From Rhizobiales bacterium Ga0077537 (lineage in GTDB: Bacteria; Pseudomonadota; Alphaproteobacteria; Rhizobiales; Hyphomicrobiaceae): DNA of 64,000 nucleotides. The DNA is taken from contig LNEM01000037.1 in NCBI GenBank assembly GCA_001464955.1, forward strand, positions 1-64,000. Reading direction: 5' to 3'. A program made the position numbers and the translations under genes. Of this stretch, positions 52,520-61,924 are shown one piece after another (positions within the stretch are counted from its first letter, which is position 1; each line of letters opens with the position of its first letter). The notes beneath the pieces are model-generated. The model did no database searches and had not been told where the DNA came from. It saw only the letters and a list, made by a program, of their open reading frames with translations.

Positions 52520-54043
52520 TCAGTAGGCGTTGCGGCCCGTCACGAGCGAGAACGGCGTCATGGCCAGGATGTAGAGGTCGAAGGCGAGCGACCAGTTGTC
52601 GATGTAGTACAGGTCGTGCTCGACGCGGCGCTGGATCTTCTCGTGGGTATCGGTCTCGCCGCGCCAGCCCTTCACCTGCGCCCAGCCGGTGAGGCCCGGC
52701 TTGACGCGGTGGCGGGCGAAGTAGCCATCGACCACGGCCTGGTAGAGATCGCTCTCGGCCTTGGCCTCGGTGGCGTGCGGGCGAGGGCCGACGAGACTCA
52801 TCTCACCGCGCAGCACGTTGAAGAGCTGCGGCAGTTCGTCGAGGCTCGTCTTGCGGATGAAGCGGCCGACGGGCGTCACGCGCGGGTCGTCGCGCGTCAC
52901 CAGCTTGCTGGCAGTCGCGTCCGTCTTGTCGATGTACATGGAGCGGAACTTGTAGACCTCGATGAGCTCGTTGTTGAAGCCGTAGCGGCGCTGCTTGAAG
53001 AAGATCGGGCCACGGCTGTCGAGGCGGATCGCCAGCGCCACGAGCGCCATCACCGGGGCGGCCGCCAGCAGCAGCAGCGCACCGAGAACGCGATCCTCGA
53101 GGTTCTTGACGATGCGGTCCCAGTCCGTCAGCGGGCGATCCATCACGGCGAGCATCGGCACGCCGCCGATGTGCGTGTAGGCGCGGGCGTTGAGGCGAAG
53201 CTTCGAAGACAGCGCCGAAATGCGGATGTCGACGGGAATGGAGAACAGGCGGTTCAGGACCTGCAAGAGACGGTCCTCGGCAGAGACGGGGACAGTCACG
53301 ATCAGGAGATCGACGCTGGCGTTGCGACAGAAGGCCGTCAACTGCGAGAAATCACCGAGTTTCGGGTAGCCGCAGAAGCTGTCGCTCGAGCGCTCGTCGG
53401 TGCGGTCATCGAAGACGCCGAGGATCTCGACATGGTGTGCGCCATCTCGCTCGAGGCTGCGGATCAGGGTCTCGGCAGCGGTGCCACCGCCGACGACCAC
53501 CGTGCGGCGCACGAGGCGGCCGGTCTCGGCCAATCGACGGATCACGTGGGCGACCGGGATGCGCGCGGCAACGAGGGCTGCCGAGGCGAGCATCATCCAG
53601 ACCAGGCCATGTTTCGGCCCGAAAACGTGTACCGCGAACAGGTAGCCGAGACCGCCCGCCATGGCGAACACGCAGAGCACGGCCTTCACGATCTTCTCAA
53701 GCTGGGAGGAGGGGCTGCGGAGTGACCGGATGGTGTAGGCCCAGCTCCCCTGCAGCACGACGAGCACGGCGGGCACGACCAGCGCCTCGCGCGGAATCCA
53801 ACCGAGAAGAGGCGGCAAGGTCGCGCCCACGATCAGCGCCGCCGCGATGCCGGTGAGGCACAGCAGAACCGCGTCCAACAGAAGCACCGAAAAGATCAGC
53901 TTCGGGCGCGAGGCGGCGCCGTTGCGATCGAAGAACCACCCCCAAGGCGAGGGCACACGGAAGCGGGCGGCGTCAGGGCTGCTGCCCGTCGCCAAAGGCG
54001 TATCCGGCGAGCGGTTCAGTTCGTTCAACTCGACAGTCGCCAC
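52520..54043 (-). CDS. Undecaprenyl-phosphate glucose phosphotransferase (WcaJ/ExoY-type)
   Basis: A 507-residue polyprenyl sugar phosphotransferase that begins surface polysaccharide synthesis by transferring a sugar-phosphate to undecaprenyl phosphate. An N-terminal membrane domain of about four to five spans (roughly residues 48-170) is followed by a CoA-binding-like Rossmann segment ([13 protein letters not shown]) and the C-terminal catalytic domain with [21 protein letters not shown] and [10 protein letters not shown]. The protein ends [20 protein letters not shown], family-typical. The glycosyltransferase gene at 54194-55783 lies 150 bases upstream on the same strand and may be its partner. 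Confidence 0.93.
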   Translation of the reverse strand: MATVELNELNRSPDTPLATGSSPDAARFRVPSPWGWFFDRNGAASRPKLIFSVLLLDAVLLCLTGIAAALIVGATLPPLLGWIPREALVVPAVLVVLQGSWAYTIRSLRSPSSQLEKIVKAVLCVFAMAGGLGYLFAVHVFGPKHGLVWMMLASAALVAARIPVAHVIRRLAETGRLVRRTVVVGGGTAAETLIRSLERDGAHHVEILGVFDDRTDERSSDSFCGYPKLGDFSQLTAFCRNASVDLLIVTVPVSAEDRLLQVLNRLFSIPVDIRISALSSKLRLNARAYTHIGGVPMLAVMDRPLTDWDRIVKNLEDRVLGALLLLAAAPVMALVALAIRLDSRGPIFFKQRRYGFNNELIEVYKFRSMYIDKTDATASKLVTRDDPRVTPVGRFIRKTSLDELPQLFNVLRGEMSLVGPRPHATEAKAESDLYQAVVDGYFARHRVKPGLTGWAQVKGWRGETDTHEKIQRRVEHDLYYIDNWSLAFDLYILAMTPFSLVTGRNAY

Positions 54044-54193
54044 GGCGCCCTCGCTCGATCGAAGATCATTGCGCGGACATTGGCGGCGGCGGCCTCAATC
54101 CGGACTTAACGAGCGCGGACATGGCGATGTCTCAAGCCACGCGGACCGGGACATTCCAGCGGCAGCGTGAATACATCGTTGCGGGACGTCCGC

Positions 54194-55783
54194 TCACGAC
54201 CGGCGGGCGAAGCGGCGCGCGAGAGACAGGCCGTGGCGCGTCTTTTCCCAATGAAAGGGCCGGTGGAACAGCTCGACCAGGGCGCGATAGCCGGCCCACG
54301 AAACGAGAAGCCAATAGACCGGCATCAGGAATGCCCACGGGACGAGCCAAACCCAGCGGCGGCGGGCCACGGCGGCCGCGGCGGACAGAACCGGCGCAGA
54401 CATGCCGATCACGAAGGCGGCGACGGCGACATGGCGGGCGGCGATCGCCCAGGGGGTGTCGGGCGCTCCGCCCGTTCCGTAAAGGGTGGCGAGCGCGAGC
54501 CCGGCCAGGGCCAGCGGATACGCCAGTGCCGACAGCAGCACGCCGCCCATCACCACCTGAACGCCGAGGAAGCGCCAGAGGCCGAGTTCCCGGAGCAGAC
54601 GTCCCGGCCGTCGCATGTGGACCAGCCACGTCTGCATCCAGCCCTTGATCCAGCGTGTGCGCTGGCCGATCCAGATACGCCGCGATACGGGCGCTTCCTC
54701 CCACGTCGTCGAGGCCAGCGTCTCGGTGCGGTAGCCGGACCGGGCCAGGCGAATGCCGAGATCTGCGTCCTCCGTCACGTTGTAGGGGTCCCAGGCACCG
54801 ACCGCCCGCAGGATGTCGGTGCGGAAATGGTTCGATGTGCCGCCGAGCGGGATCGGCAGGGACAGGCGCTGCAGGGCCGGCAGCAGACCGTCGAAGAGGG
54901 ACGAGTATTCGAGGGTGAACTGGCGGGTGAGGAAACTGTCGGCCGGGTTGTAGACGTTGAGCCGGGCTTGCACGCAGGCGAGGCCCGGCGATGCGCGACG
55001 GAACGCAGCGGCGGCCAACCGCAACTGGCCCGGCTCAGGCCGATCCTCGGCATCGTAGACGACCACCAGATCGCCGGAGGAAAAGGCGAGCGCATAGTTC
55101 AAGGCTTTCGGCTTGGTGCGCGGGCCGCCTTCCGGCACGACGATCCAGCGCATGCCGGGCGGAAGACGTGTCGATGCCGCCGCCCGACGCGTCGCCAGAT
55201 CGCGCGCTTCGAGAACGAGGATGATCTCGAGGCGATCCGAGGGGTAGTCCAGTCGCGACAGGGCGGCGACCAGCGACGGCAGCACGCCGGCCTCGTCGTA
55301 AAGAGGAACCAGCACCGTGTAGCGGGGCAGGGCCGCGTCAGCCGCCGGCGTGGACGGGGGCGGCGCAATGCGCGGGCGCGGCGCCACGAGGATCTCGAAG
55401 ACGGCCAGGACACGCAGGGCAGCCGCCAGAAGGAATGGCAGCAGGAGCAGTGCGCCGAGCGTCGCGAGTGTGGCCAAAGGCTGCAGCACCAAACCCGCAG
55501 ACAACGCCGAGACGCAGGGAAGTCCGATCCACGGCAGCCAGCGTGGTCCCGGCCCGAAGGCCGACAGATCGGGGCGGCTGCGGTACAGGCCGTGCACCGC
55601 CTCCGTGAAGGCGCGGTCGCGCGAGACGGCGTGCTGCAACGGCGGTTCCGGTGGAGCCCGAACGCGCGCCTTCTGCCCCCGCCAACCCGACCTACGTTCC
55701 GCCCCGCTCACCCTGCGTTGCTCCAAATATCGTAGAGAGTATCGAACGGCCAAAGCCCGGTGGAACGCGATCAGATCATCCAC
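54194..55783 (-). CDS. Membrane glycosyltransferase, family 2 (BcsA-like)
   Basis: About 529 residues, a processive-type GT2 enzyme. After a poorly conserved 80-residue N-terminus come a hydrophobic segment (GLVLQPLATLATLGALLLL), the GT-A core with VLVPLYDEAG and the DxD-like VVVYDAEDRP, the catalytic TEDADLG and the QRTRWIKGW motif (QxxRW), then four or so C-terminal spans. Such proteins make beta-glucans or similar polysaccharides. The N-terminal start is uncertain, as the first 60 residues look unusually basic and could be non-coding; internal starts exist. Upstream of the WcaJ-type gene on the same strand. Confidence 0.82.
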   Translation of the reverse strand: MDDLIAFHRALAVRYSLRYLEQRRVSGAERRSGWRGQKARVRAPPEPPLQHAVSRDRAFTEAVHGLYRSRPDLSAFGPGPRWLPWIGLPCVSALSAGLVLQPLATLATLGALLLLPFLLAAALRVLAVFEILVAPRPRIAPPPSTPAADAALPRYTVLVPLYDEAGVLPSLVAALSRLDYPSDRLEIILVLEARDLATRRAAASTRLPPGMRWIVVPEGGPRTKPKALNYALAFSSGDLVVVYDAEDRPEPGQLRLAAAAFRRASPGLACVQARLNVYNPADSFLTRQFTLEYSSLFDGLLPALQRLSLPIPLGGTSNHFRTDILRAVGAWDPYNVTEDADLGIRLARSGYRTETLASTTWEEAPVSRRIWIGQRTRWIKGWMQTWLVHMRRPGRLLRELGLWRFLGVQVVMGGVLLSALAYPLALAGLALATLYGTGGAPDTPWAIAARHVAVAAFVIGMSAPVLSAAAAVARRRWVWLVPWAFLMPVYWLLVSWAGYRALVELFHRPFHWEKTRHGLSLARRFARRS

Positions 55784-55981
55784 AGGCCTGCAACATACCC
55801 ACCGGCAACGGCGACCGACGCGCCGCGGCCGCTTGACAACATGGGCTCCGCATGAGACCCGCGCAGAGCACGGCGTAACGTCGGGACTTCCGTTCGACCG
55901 AGCCTATCGCCCGATCGAGAGACGCCGACGCGAAGCATGCGTGCGAGCCGACAATGCGACGCCGGCAGAACGGTCACTCAA

Positions 55982-56824
55982 ATGTTCGTCCAGAGACTAT
56001 CGGGTTGGCTACGTTTCGCAAGCAGGACCGCGCTCGTCCTGGTTCTGATTGTTGCACCTGGGCTGCCCGCCGCCGACGCGCAGCGCCTCGCCAACAGCGT
56101 CGAGCCCGAGCCATCGCGCCGGGTCGCCATCCGGTTCATGACCGACAGTGATTACCCGCCGTTCCACTACTATGACGAGGAAGGGACGCTGACCGGGTTC
56201 AATGTCGACATCGCGCGCGCCATCTGTCTCGAGCTTTCGGCTGCCTGCGACATCCAGGTCCGGGCGTGGCGGGATCTGCTGCCGGCCCTGAAGCGTGGCG
56301 ACACCGACGCCGTCGCCGCATCGCACGCCATCACGCCAGCGCTGCTTCGCGAGTTCGAGGTGACGGACCGCTACTACTACACGCCGGCCCGGTTCGCCGG
56401 GCGACGTGACGGCGCTGCCATTGCGGCCACTCCCGAAGCTCTCGAAGGGCGGCGGATCGGCGTCGTGCGCAACAGTGCGCACGAGGCCTATGCGCGCACA
56501 TTCTTTCCGAACAGCGCCATCGTGACGTTCGATACGGCGGACCTCGCGCGGGACGCGCTGCGCACCGGCACCGACATCGAGGTCGTGTTCGGTGACGGCA
56601 TCGGGCTCGGCCTGTGGATCAACGGGACGCTGTCGCGGGGCTGCTGCGAATTCAAGGGCGGGCCGTTCCACGAGCCCAAATACTTCGGTGACGGCGTCGG
56701 CATCGTGGTGCCGAAGACGGATCCGCAGCTCAAGAGCCTGATCAACCAGGCCCTGGCCAAGATCCGCGCCAGCGGTGTCTACGAGGATCTGCTGCTCCGG
56801 TACTTCCCCAACCGCGTGTTCTGA
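55982..56824 (+). CDS. Periplasmic amino acid-binding protein (SBP_bac_3 family)
   Basis: A 280-residue substrate-binding protein with a signal peptide (about residues 1-33, LVLVLIVAPGLPAADA). The mature part begins RFMTDSDYPPFHYYDEEG and GFNVDIARAICLEL, the family start for polar amino acids, and ends with GVYEDLLLRYF. No ABC permease or ATPase lies nearby, so it is an orphan component or a signalling receptor. The ATG at 55982 gives the complete signal peptide. Confidence 0.85.
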   Translation: MFVQRLSGWLRFASRTALVLVLIVAPGLPAADAQRLANSVEPEPSRRVAIRFMTDSDYPPFHYYDEEGTLTGFNVDIARAICLELSAACDIQVRAWRDLLPALKRGDTDAVAASHAITPALLREFEVTDRYYYTPARFAGRRDGAAIAATPEALEGRRIGVVRNSAHEAYARTFFPNSAIVTFDTADLARDALRTGTDIEVVFGDGIGLGLWINGTLSRGCCEFKGGPFHEPKYFGDGVGIVVPKTDPQLKSLINQALAKIRASGVYEDLLLRYFPNRVF

Positions 56825-56902
56825 CGCCCTGACACGGGACGTCCCGCCGCGACGCGCCGGTCACGGCGGGACGGCGAACAGCGGTGCGGACAATCGCTAC
56901 CG

Positions 56903-57283
56903 TTACTTCATGCCGCGCTCCTGGAGCACCTTCCGCGCAATCCGGAAGCACTCGACGCCGGCGGGGAAGCCCGAATAGATCGCGATCTGATGCAGGATCG
57001 CCTTGAGCTCCTCCTTGGTGACGCCGTTGTTCAGGGCGCCGTTGAGGTGAAGCTCCCATTCGTGCATGCGGCCGAGGGCGGCCAGCATCGTCAGGTTCAT
57101 CATGGAGCGGGTCTTCGGCGGGATGCGGTCGTCGCCCCAGATCTTGCCCCAGCAGAACTCGTTCAGCATGTCCTGGAACTCGGCATTGAAGTCGTCGGCG
57201 GTCGACAGCGACTTCTCGACATACTCGGCGCCGAGCGTGCTCTTGCGGGCGGCGAGGCCCTTGTCCCAAAGCGCTTTGTCCAT
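56903..57283 (-). CDS. Carboxymuconolactone decarboxylase family protein (PcaC-like)
   Basis: A 126-residue alpha-helical protein. The family signature is visible in MHEWELHLNGALNNGVTKEEL and SGFPAGVECFRIA, and it starts KSTLGAEYVEKSL. True PcaC acts in protocatechuate breakdown; but other protocatechuate genes are absent and related proteins include peroxidase-like ones, so only the family is assigned. It is downstream of the ion-channel gene on the same strand, with 103 bases between. Confidence 0.88.
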   Translation of the reverse strand: MDKALWDKGLAARKSTLGAEYVEKSLSTADDFNAEFQDMLNEFCWGKIWGDDRIPPKTRSMMNLTMLAALGRMHEWELHLNGALNNGVTKEELKAILHQIAIYSGFPAGVECFRIARKVLQERGMK

Positions 57284-57386
57284 GATCGATCTCCTGATTT
57301 GAGCGGGCCAGACTGCTGGCGGACCGGCGCCGGGGGCGGCGCGGGGCCCATCAATGGCAGCGAAAGGAACTCCGCTCAAGAGTTGG

Positions 57387-58598
57387 TCAGCGAGGTTCGG
57401 TCCGGCTTGCAGCGATGCGCTCCTGCGCCTCCAACTGCGCCTTCCGCGCGCCGGAAACGCGGCGGACATGATCGGCGAGCGGCGGGGCTGCGACCTGGAG
57501 CTGGAGGAAATCGTCGCGGTAGAGCTTCAGGAGCCGGGTCCGCGTGACGGCGCGATAGGACCCCTTGTTGCGGGCGTCGTCGAGCATCGCCGTCACCCCG
57601 AAGAAGTCGCCGACGCGGTAGTCGTGCGCCAGATCCTCGGAGAGCGTCTGGCGTACGTGGCCGCTCGCCACGAAATACATCGCCTCGCCCGGAGCACCGT
57701 CGGGGATGACCTCCACGAACGGAGAGATGCTCTTGGCGTGGAGGAGCGGCATCAGACGCGCGATCTCGTCGGATTCGAGGTCGGCGAAGAGCGGAATGCG
57801 GGACATCAGCGACCACGTCAGAACGAAATCGTGCCGACCGACCTCGGTGGCGAACCCGCTCGCGATGATGGCGACCGGCAGCGCCAGGACGCACAGGCCG
57901 CAGACCATCGTCAGGGAAGCCCAGATCTTGCCGAGCGGCGTGATCGGCGCGACGTCGCCATAGCCGACGGTCGTCAGCGTCGTGATCGCCCAATAGGCGG
58001 AATCAGGAATGGTGCCGAACTTCTCCGGCTGGATCGACCCCTCGATGAAATACATGCCCGTCGAAAAGAAGAGGAGGGCTGCGATCAGCAGCATGAACGC
58101 GCCGGCCAACGATCGCTCCTCGTTGGCGATGACGCGCAGCAGCGTATGGATGGCGGGCGAATAGCGGGTCAGCTTGAGGAAGCGGAACAGACGAAAGGCA
58201 CGCAAGGCGCGCAGGTCGATGCCGAACATGGCGGCGAGATAGAACGGCAGGATGGCCAGAAGATCGATGATCAGCACCGGCCGCAGCGCGAAGGTCAATC
58301 GCGCGCGCCACGACGGCAGGCGCGACAGCATGCGCACCTCGACCGCCGTCCACAGGCGAAGGGCGTACTCGATCGTGAACACGATCACCGAAAATATCTC
58401 GAACCAGCGCAGCCAGACGCCCCATTCGGCCTCCACGCTCGGGACCGTCTCGAGGCAGAAGGCCAGCACGTTGAGCGAGATCAGGACGACGAGCGTGAAA
58501 TCGAAGATCCTGCTCGCCGGGCTTTCTCCGCGCCCCACCTCGATGATCTCGTAGATCCGACGGCGCAGCGTCGGCTCATCGGCATGTTGCATCACCAC
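57387..58598 (-). CDS. Voltage-gated potassium channel subunit with cyclic-nucleotide-binding domain
   Basis: A 403-residue channel. The membrane part holds six spans with the S4 helix RALRAFRLFRFLKLTR: basic residues at 130, 133, 136, 139, 142 and 145, every third position. The pore has the potassium filter TTVGYGD at 209-215. The C-terminal 130 or so residues are a cNMP/CRP-like fold (DGAPGEAMYFVASG, RVGDFFGVTAMLDDA). Structurally related to MlotiK1, which has a less charged S4. An alternative start two codons later is possible. The Neighbour PcaC-like gene is unrelated. Confidence 0.93.
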   Translation of the reverse strand: MVMQHADEPTLRRRIYEIIEVGRGESPASRIFDFTLVVLISLNVLAFCLETVPSVEAEWGVWLRWFEIFSVIVFTIEYALRLWTAVEVRMLSRLPSWRARLTFALRPVLIIDLLAILPFYLAAMFGIDLRALRAFRLFRFLKLTRYSPAIHTLLRVIANEERSLAGAFMLLIAALLFFSTGMYFIEGSIQPEKFGTIPDSAYWAITTLTTVGYGDVAPITPLGKIWASLTMVCGLCVLALPVAIIASGFATEVGRHDFVLTWSLMSRIPLFADLESDEIARLMPLLHAKSISPFVEVIPDGAPGEAMYFVASGHVRQTLSEDLAHDYRVGDFFGVTAMLDDARNKGSYRAVTRTRLLKLYRDDFLQLQVAAPPLADHVRRVSGARKAQLEAQERIAASRTEPR

Positions 58599-58813
58599 TC
58601 CTATCGCAGGATGCTCACGTGACGTCCTCGATCACGCGAACCCAGGTCCCCAGCCTTTCGGCCTTTGCCGATACCGACACGCAAGTCTTTCCCCCGATAC
58701 GGTGATGGGCGAAAGCATCTGCTCCATCATCGCCGACAGGCAGGATGCCGCAGTCCGGTTTTCACCCCACCACGAAACATGCATTACTGCCGCGACCCCG
58801 ACCTGGAGCCCCG

Positions 58814-60031
58814 ATGACCGCGACAGCCACCGTCCATAACCCATACCGCCGCAATGTGGCCCTGCTCGCCATCGCCCAGGGTCTCTTCATGTGCACCCAG
58901 TCGATGGGGATTGCCACTACTCCACTTGCGGGGCATTCGCTGCTCGGCGTCGACAAGTCTCTGGCGACGCTGCCCATCTTCCTCAATCATGCCGGCATCA
59001 TGCTGACGACCATTCCGGCGTCGCTGCTGATGGGAAAGATCGGACGGCGGGCCGGGTTCACGATCGGGGCGTTCCTCGCCATCGTATTCGGGCTTCTGGC
59101 GGCTTATGCCATGGTGATCCAGAGCTTCGAATTGCTTTGCGTTTCTGCGCTCCTGCAGGGATCGGCGGCCGCCTTCGCGTGGTACTACCGGTTCGCTGCG
59201 GCGGATTCCTCGCCGCAGGACTACAAGGCCAAGGCGATCTCCTACGTCATGGCGGGCGGAATTGCAGCGGGCTTCCTCGGTCCCGAGATCGCGAAGCGGA
59301 CCGTGGACTGGTTCGAGCCCGTGACGTTCATGGGCGTGTATGTCGCGATCACCATCACGGGCGTGCTCAGCGTGCTGCTGATGCAGTTGCTCCGAATCCC
59401 GGAGCTCAGCAAGACCGAGAGCGCGGAGGGTGGGCGGCCGATGTCGGAAATCATCCGGCAGCCGGCCTATATCGGCGCGCTCGTGTCGTCGATGTTCGGT
59501 TACGGCGTCATGACGCTCGTCATGTCGGCGACGCCGCTCGCGATGCTCGCCTGCGGATTCAAGTTCGGCGACAGCGCCACCGTGATCCAGGTACACATCA
59601 TCGCGATGTTCCTGCCGTCGTTCTTTACGGGGCATCTCATCCAGAAGTTCGGCGTACTCACGATCATAGCGACCGGCGCGCTGATCCAGGTCGGCTGCGC
59701 CGTGGTCAACATCGCGGGCATCGACTTCGCCAACTTCCTCATCGCGAACATGCTCGTCGGCCTCGGGTGGAACTTCACCTACGTCGGCGGATCGACGCTG
59801 CTGACACGGACCTATCGGCCGTCCGAGCGGTCGCGGGTGCAGGCCAGCCACGATTTTGTCGTCTACGCAACGACGGCGACGGCGGCGGCGCTGGCCGGTT
59901 TCCTGCAGCAGAAATCCGGCTGGATGGCAATCAATATCGCGGCGCTGCCGCTGATGGGCATTGTGATGGCGACCATGCTCTGGCTCGGGCTGAAGGAACG
60001 GCGCGAGGCCAAAGCTCAGGCGGCGGAATGA
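58814..60031 (+). CDS. MFS transporter
   Basis: A 405-residue protein with about twelve hydrophobic spans. It has GKIGRRAGFTIG after the second span, a normal A-loop for the major facilitator superfamily, and repeats of small glycine-rich segments; ends basic (LKERREAKAQAAE). The substrate is not visible. The ATG at 58814 has a GGAG site 7 bases upstream. It lies 173 bases upstream of uspA on the same strand. Confidence 0.9.
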   Translation: MTATATVHNPYRRNVALLAIAQGLFMCTQSMGIATTPLAGHSLLGVDKSLATLPIFLNHAGIMLTTIPASLLMGKIGRRAGFTIGAFLAIVFGLLAAYAMVIQSFELLCVSALLQGSAAAFAWYYRFAAADSSPQDYKAKAISYVMAGGIAAGFLGPEIAKRTVDWFEPVTFMGVYVAITITGVLSVLLMQLLRIPELSKTESAEGGRPMSEIIRQPAYIGALVSSMFGYGVMTLVMSATPLAMLACGFKFGDSATVIQVHIIAMFLPSFFTGHLIQKFGVLTIIATGALIQVGCAVVNIAGIDFANFLIANMLVGLGWNFTYVGGSTLLTRTYRPSERSRVQASHDFVVYATTATAAALAGFLQQKSGWMAINIAALPLMGIVMATMLWLGLKERREAKAQAAE

Positions 60032-60120
60032 CAGGTGGGCGGATCGTGGCGGGTGAGCGGGCGCAGTCGAAACGCGCTTGAATGAACCGCCGGCTGCTGC
60101 ATTCATAGCGACGGGTCCGT

Positions 60121-60134
60121 TTGATCCAGGTCAG
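60121..60134. promoter_or_regulatory. Candidate FNR/FixK-type box before uspA
   Basis: TTGAT-CCAG-GTCAG matches TTGAT-N4-(A/G)TCAA at nine of ten positions in the FixK form. It is 71 bases upstream of the UspA start. Oxygen-responsive Crp/Fnr regulators control stress genes from such sites in alphaproteobacteria; the match is read by eye. Confidence 0.5.
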
Positions 60135-60204
60135 AATCGTCGAGGCTGCCGCACGCGATAGTGGCCATGATACGTCCAGCGCGCCAGCCAAGGAGCCGCA
60201 AGCC

Positions 60205-60642
60205 ATGTACAAGAACATCCTCGTCGCAACCGACGGCTCGGAACTCGCCCACAAGGCGATCGCGCAGGGCTTTGCTCTGGCCAAGGCCGTCGGCGCCAAG
60301 GTCACGGCCGTGACGGTCACGGAGCCATGGACCGCGGTCGTGCCCGGCGAGATGGGCATGGCCTTCCCGGTCGGCGAATATGAAAAGGGCGCCTCGGAGA
60401 ACGCCGCCAACATCCTCGCCGCGGTGAAAGCGGAGGCCGCCAAGGCAGGCGTCGCCTGCGAGACCGTGCACATGGCCGACCAGTACCCGGCCGACGGCAT
60501 CATCGCCACGGCCAAGGAAAAAGGCTGCGACCTGATCGTCATGGCGAGCCATGGCCGGCGCGGGCTGTCTCGACTTCTGATCGGCAGCCAGGCCAACCAG
60601 GTGGTCGTACACTCGTCGATCCCGGTGCTCGTCGTCCGCTGA
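60205..60642 (+). CDS. Universal stress protein UspA family
   Basis: A 145-residue single-domain USP. It begins YKNILVATDGSELAHKA. The nucleotide-binding loop reads ASHGRRGLSRLLIGS, the GxxGx9GS motif with its first glycine replaced by alanine; the second glycine and the final GS are kept, so ATP binding is likely. Ends VVVHSSIPVLVV, typical. The start at 60205 is selected because the first strand follows it; the upstream frame is an artefact. A candidate FNR/FixK box lies upstream. Confidence 0.94.
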   Translation: MYKNILVATDGSELAHKAIAQGFALAKAVGAKVTAVTVTEPWTAVVPGEMGMAFPVGEYEKGASENAANILAAVKAEAAKAGVACETVHMADQYPADGIIATAKEKGCDLIVMASHGRRGLSRLLIGSQANQVVVHSSIPVLVVR

Positions 60643-60737
60643 CGCCCGTCGCCCCGCTATTCAGCGCCGCCGTGCCGTTCTAGCCTGCTGCCTCAAGCGG
60701 AGCGGAATACTCCGCAGCAGACAGCAGGGAGCGAGGC

Positions 60738-61496
60738 ATGCGCGGGCTCGAAGGACGGACGGCCATCGTCACAGGCGGCGCGGGTGGCATCGGGGCCGCG
60801 ATCTGCCGGCGCCTCGCGGAAGAGGGCGCCAAGGTCGGTGTGCTCGACCTCAGGCGCGAGGCGGCCGAAGCCGTGGCGCGAGAGATCGGCCATGGCGCAT
60901 CGGCCCATGACTGCGACATCACCGATCTCGCTGCCGTCGCGGCGGCCGTCGCGACCTTCGAAGCGGCGCAGGGGCCGACCGACATCCTCGTCAACAACGC
61001 GGGATGGGACAAGTTCGCCTACTTCCTCGATACCACGCCCGAGGACTGGGACCGGATCATCGCCATCAATCTGCGCGGCCCGATCCACCTGCACCACACC
61101 GTTCTCAAAGGCATGCAGGCGCGGCGCAAAGGGCGTGTCGTCAACATCGCATCGGACGCGGGGCGCGTCGGGTCGTCGATGGAGGCCGTCTACTCGGCGT
61201 GCAAGGGCGGCATCATCGCGTTCACGAAGACGATCGCGCGGGAGATGGCGCGCTCGAACGTGACCGTGAACTGCGTCTGCCCCGGGCCGACCGATACGCC
61301 GCTGCTGGCGCAATTCCTCGGTGGCGGCGAGCAGGGCGAGAAGGCCTACGAGGGCTTGAAACGCTCAGTACCGCTGAAACGACTCGGGCAGCCGGATGAC
61401 CTTGCGGGGATGGTCGCATTCCTCGCCTCCGACGACGCCGCCTACATCACGGGGCAGGTGATCTCGGTGTCGGGTGGCCTCACCATGAGCGGCTGA
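60738..61496 (+). CDS. SDR family oxidoreductase, BadH-like
   Basis: A 252-residue short-chain dehydrogenase. TGGAGGIG at 12-19, S139, Y152 and K156 form the intact active site (VNIASDAG, AVYSACKG). DILVNNAGWDKF, INLRGPIHLHH and VVNIASDAGRVGSS closely match my memory of 2-hydroxycyclohexanecarboxyl-CoA dehydrogenase (BadH) of alicyclic-acid degradation, and the C-terminus SVSGGLTMSG is typical. No other alicyclic or benzoate pathway gene is nearby, so the BadH-like function is inference from sequence. It stops 12 bases before a convergent gene. Confidence 0.9.
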   Translation: MRGLEGRTAIVTGGAGGIGAAICRRLAEEGAKVGVLDLRREAAEAVAREIGHGASAHDCDITDLAAVAAAVATFEAAQGPTDILVNNAGWDKFAYFLDTTPEDWDRIIAINLRGPIHLHHTVLKGMQARRKGRVVNIASDAGRVGSSMEAVYSACKGGIIAFTKTIAREMARSNVTVNCVCPGPTDTPLLAQFLGGGEQGEKAYEGLKRSVPLKRLGQPDDLAGMVAFLASDDAAYITGQVISVSGGLTMSG

Positions 61497-61508
61497 GCAG
61501 CACCACAG

Positions 61509-61832
61509 TCAGGCGTCGCGTGGGGCGAAGACGATGATCGCCGCGCCTGCGGGGCAGACGGCCGCGCCCAGCAGGTCGAAGCGGTCGGGGGAACGGCCTT
61601 CGACTGCCCACAGCCAGGCGAGGGAGGCTGCGATGTAGACGCCGCCATAGGCGGCGTAGGCGCGGCCGGCGAACGGCAATTCGACGAGTGTCAGGCTCCA
61701 GGCGAAGATCACCAGCGCTGCGATGCCGGGCACGAGCCAGAGAGGGGATGCACCGAGGCGCGCCACGGCCCAGAAGGCGAAGCAGCCGGCGATCTCGGCC
61801 ACCGCCGCGCCGATGAAATAGACAAGAGACAT
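61509..61832 (-). CDS. YnfA/UPF0060 family small membrane protein
   Basis: A 107-residue protein with four hydrophobic spans, beginning [20 protein letters not shown], with [20 protein letters not shown] as in the family. These SMR-like proteins are believed to export quaternary cations in some species but function is not settled. ATG at 61832. Divergent from the ThDP enzyme gene, starting about 92 bases from it. Confidence 0.93.
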   Translation of the reverse strand: MSLVYFIGAAVAEIAGCFAFWAVARLGASPLWLVPGIAALVIFAWSLTLVELPFAGRAYAAYGGVYIAASLAWLWAVEGRSPDRFDLLGAAVCPAGAAIIVFAPRDA

Positions 61833-61924
61833 TCCATTCTCTCCGGGCGGTGAGTGAGCCGCTGGCCATCTCGCCGTCAGCATGGCACGCTTCGGCGCCG
61901 CTCGCGAAGCCGGAGACCGCCCCC

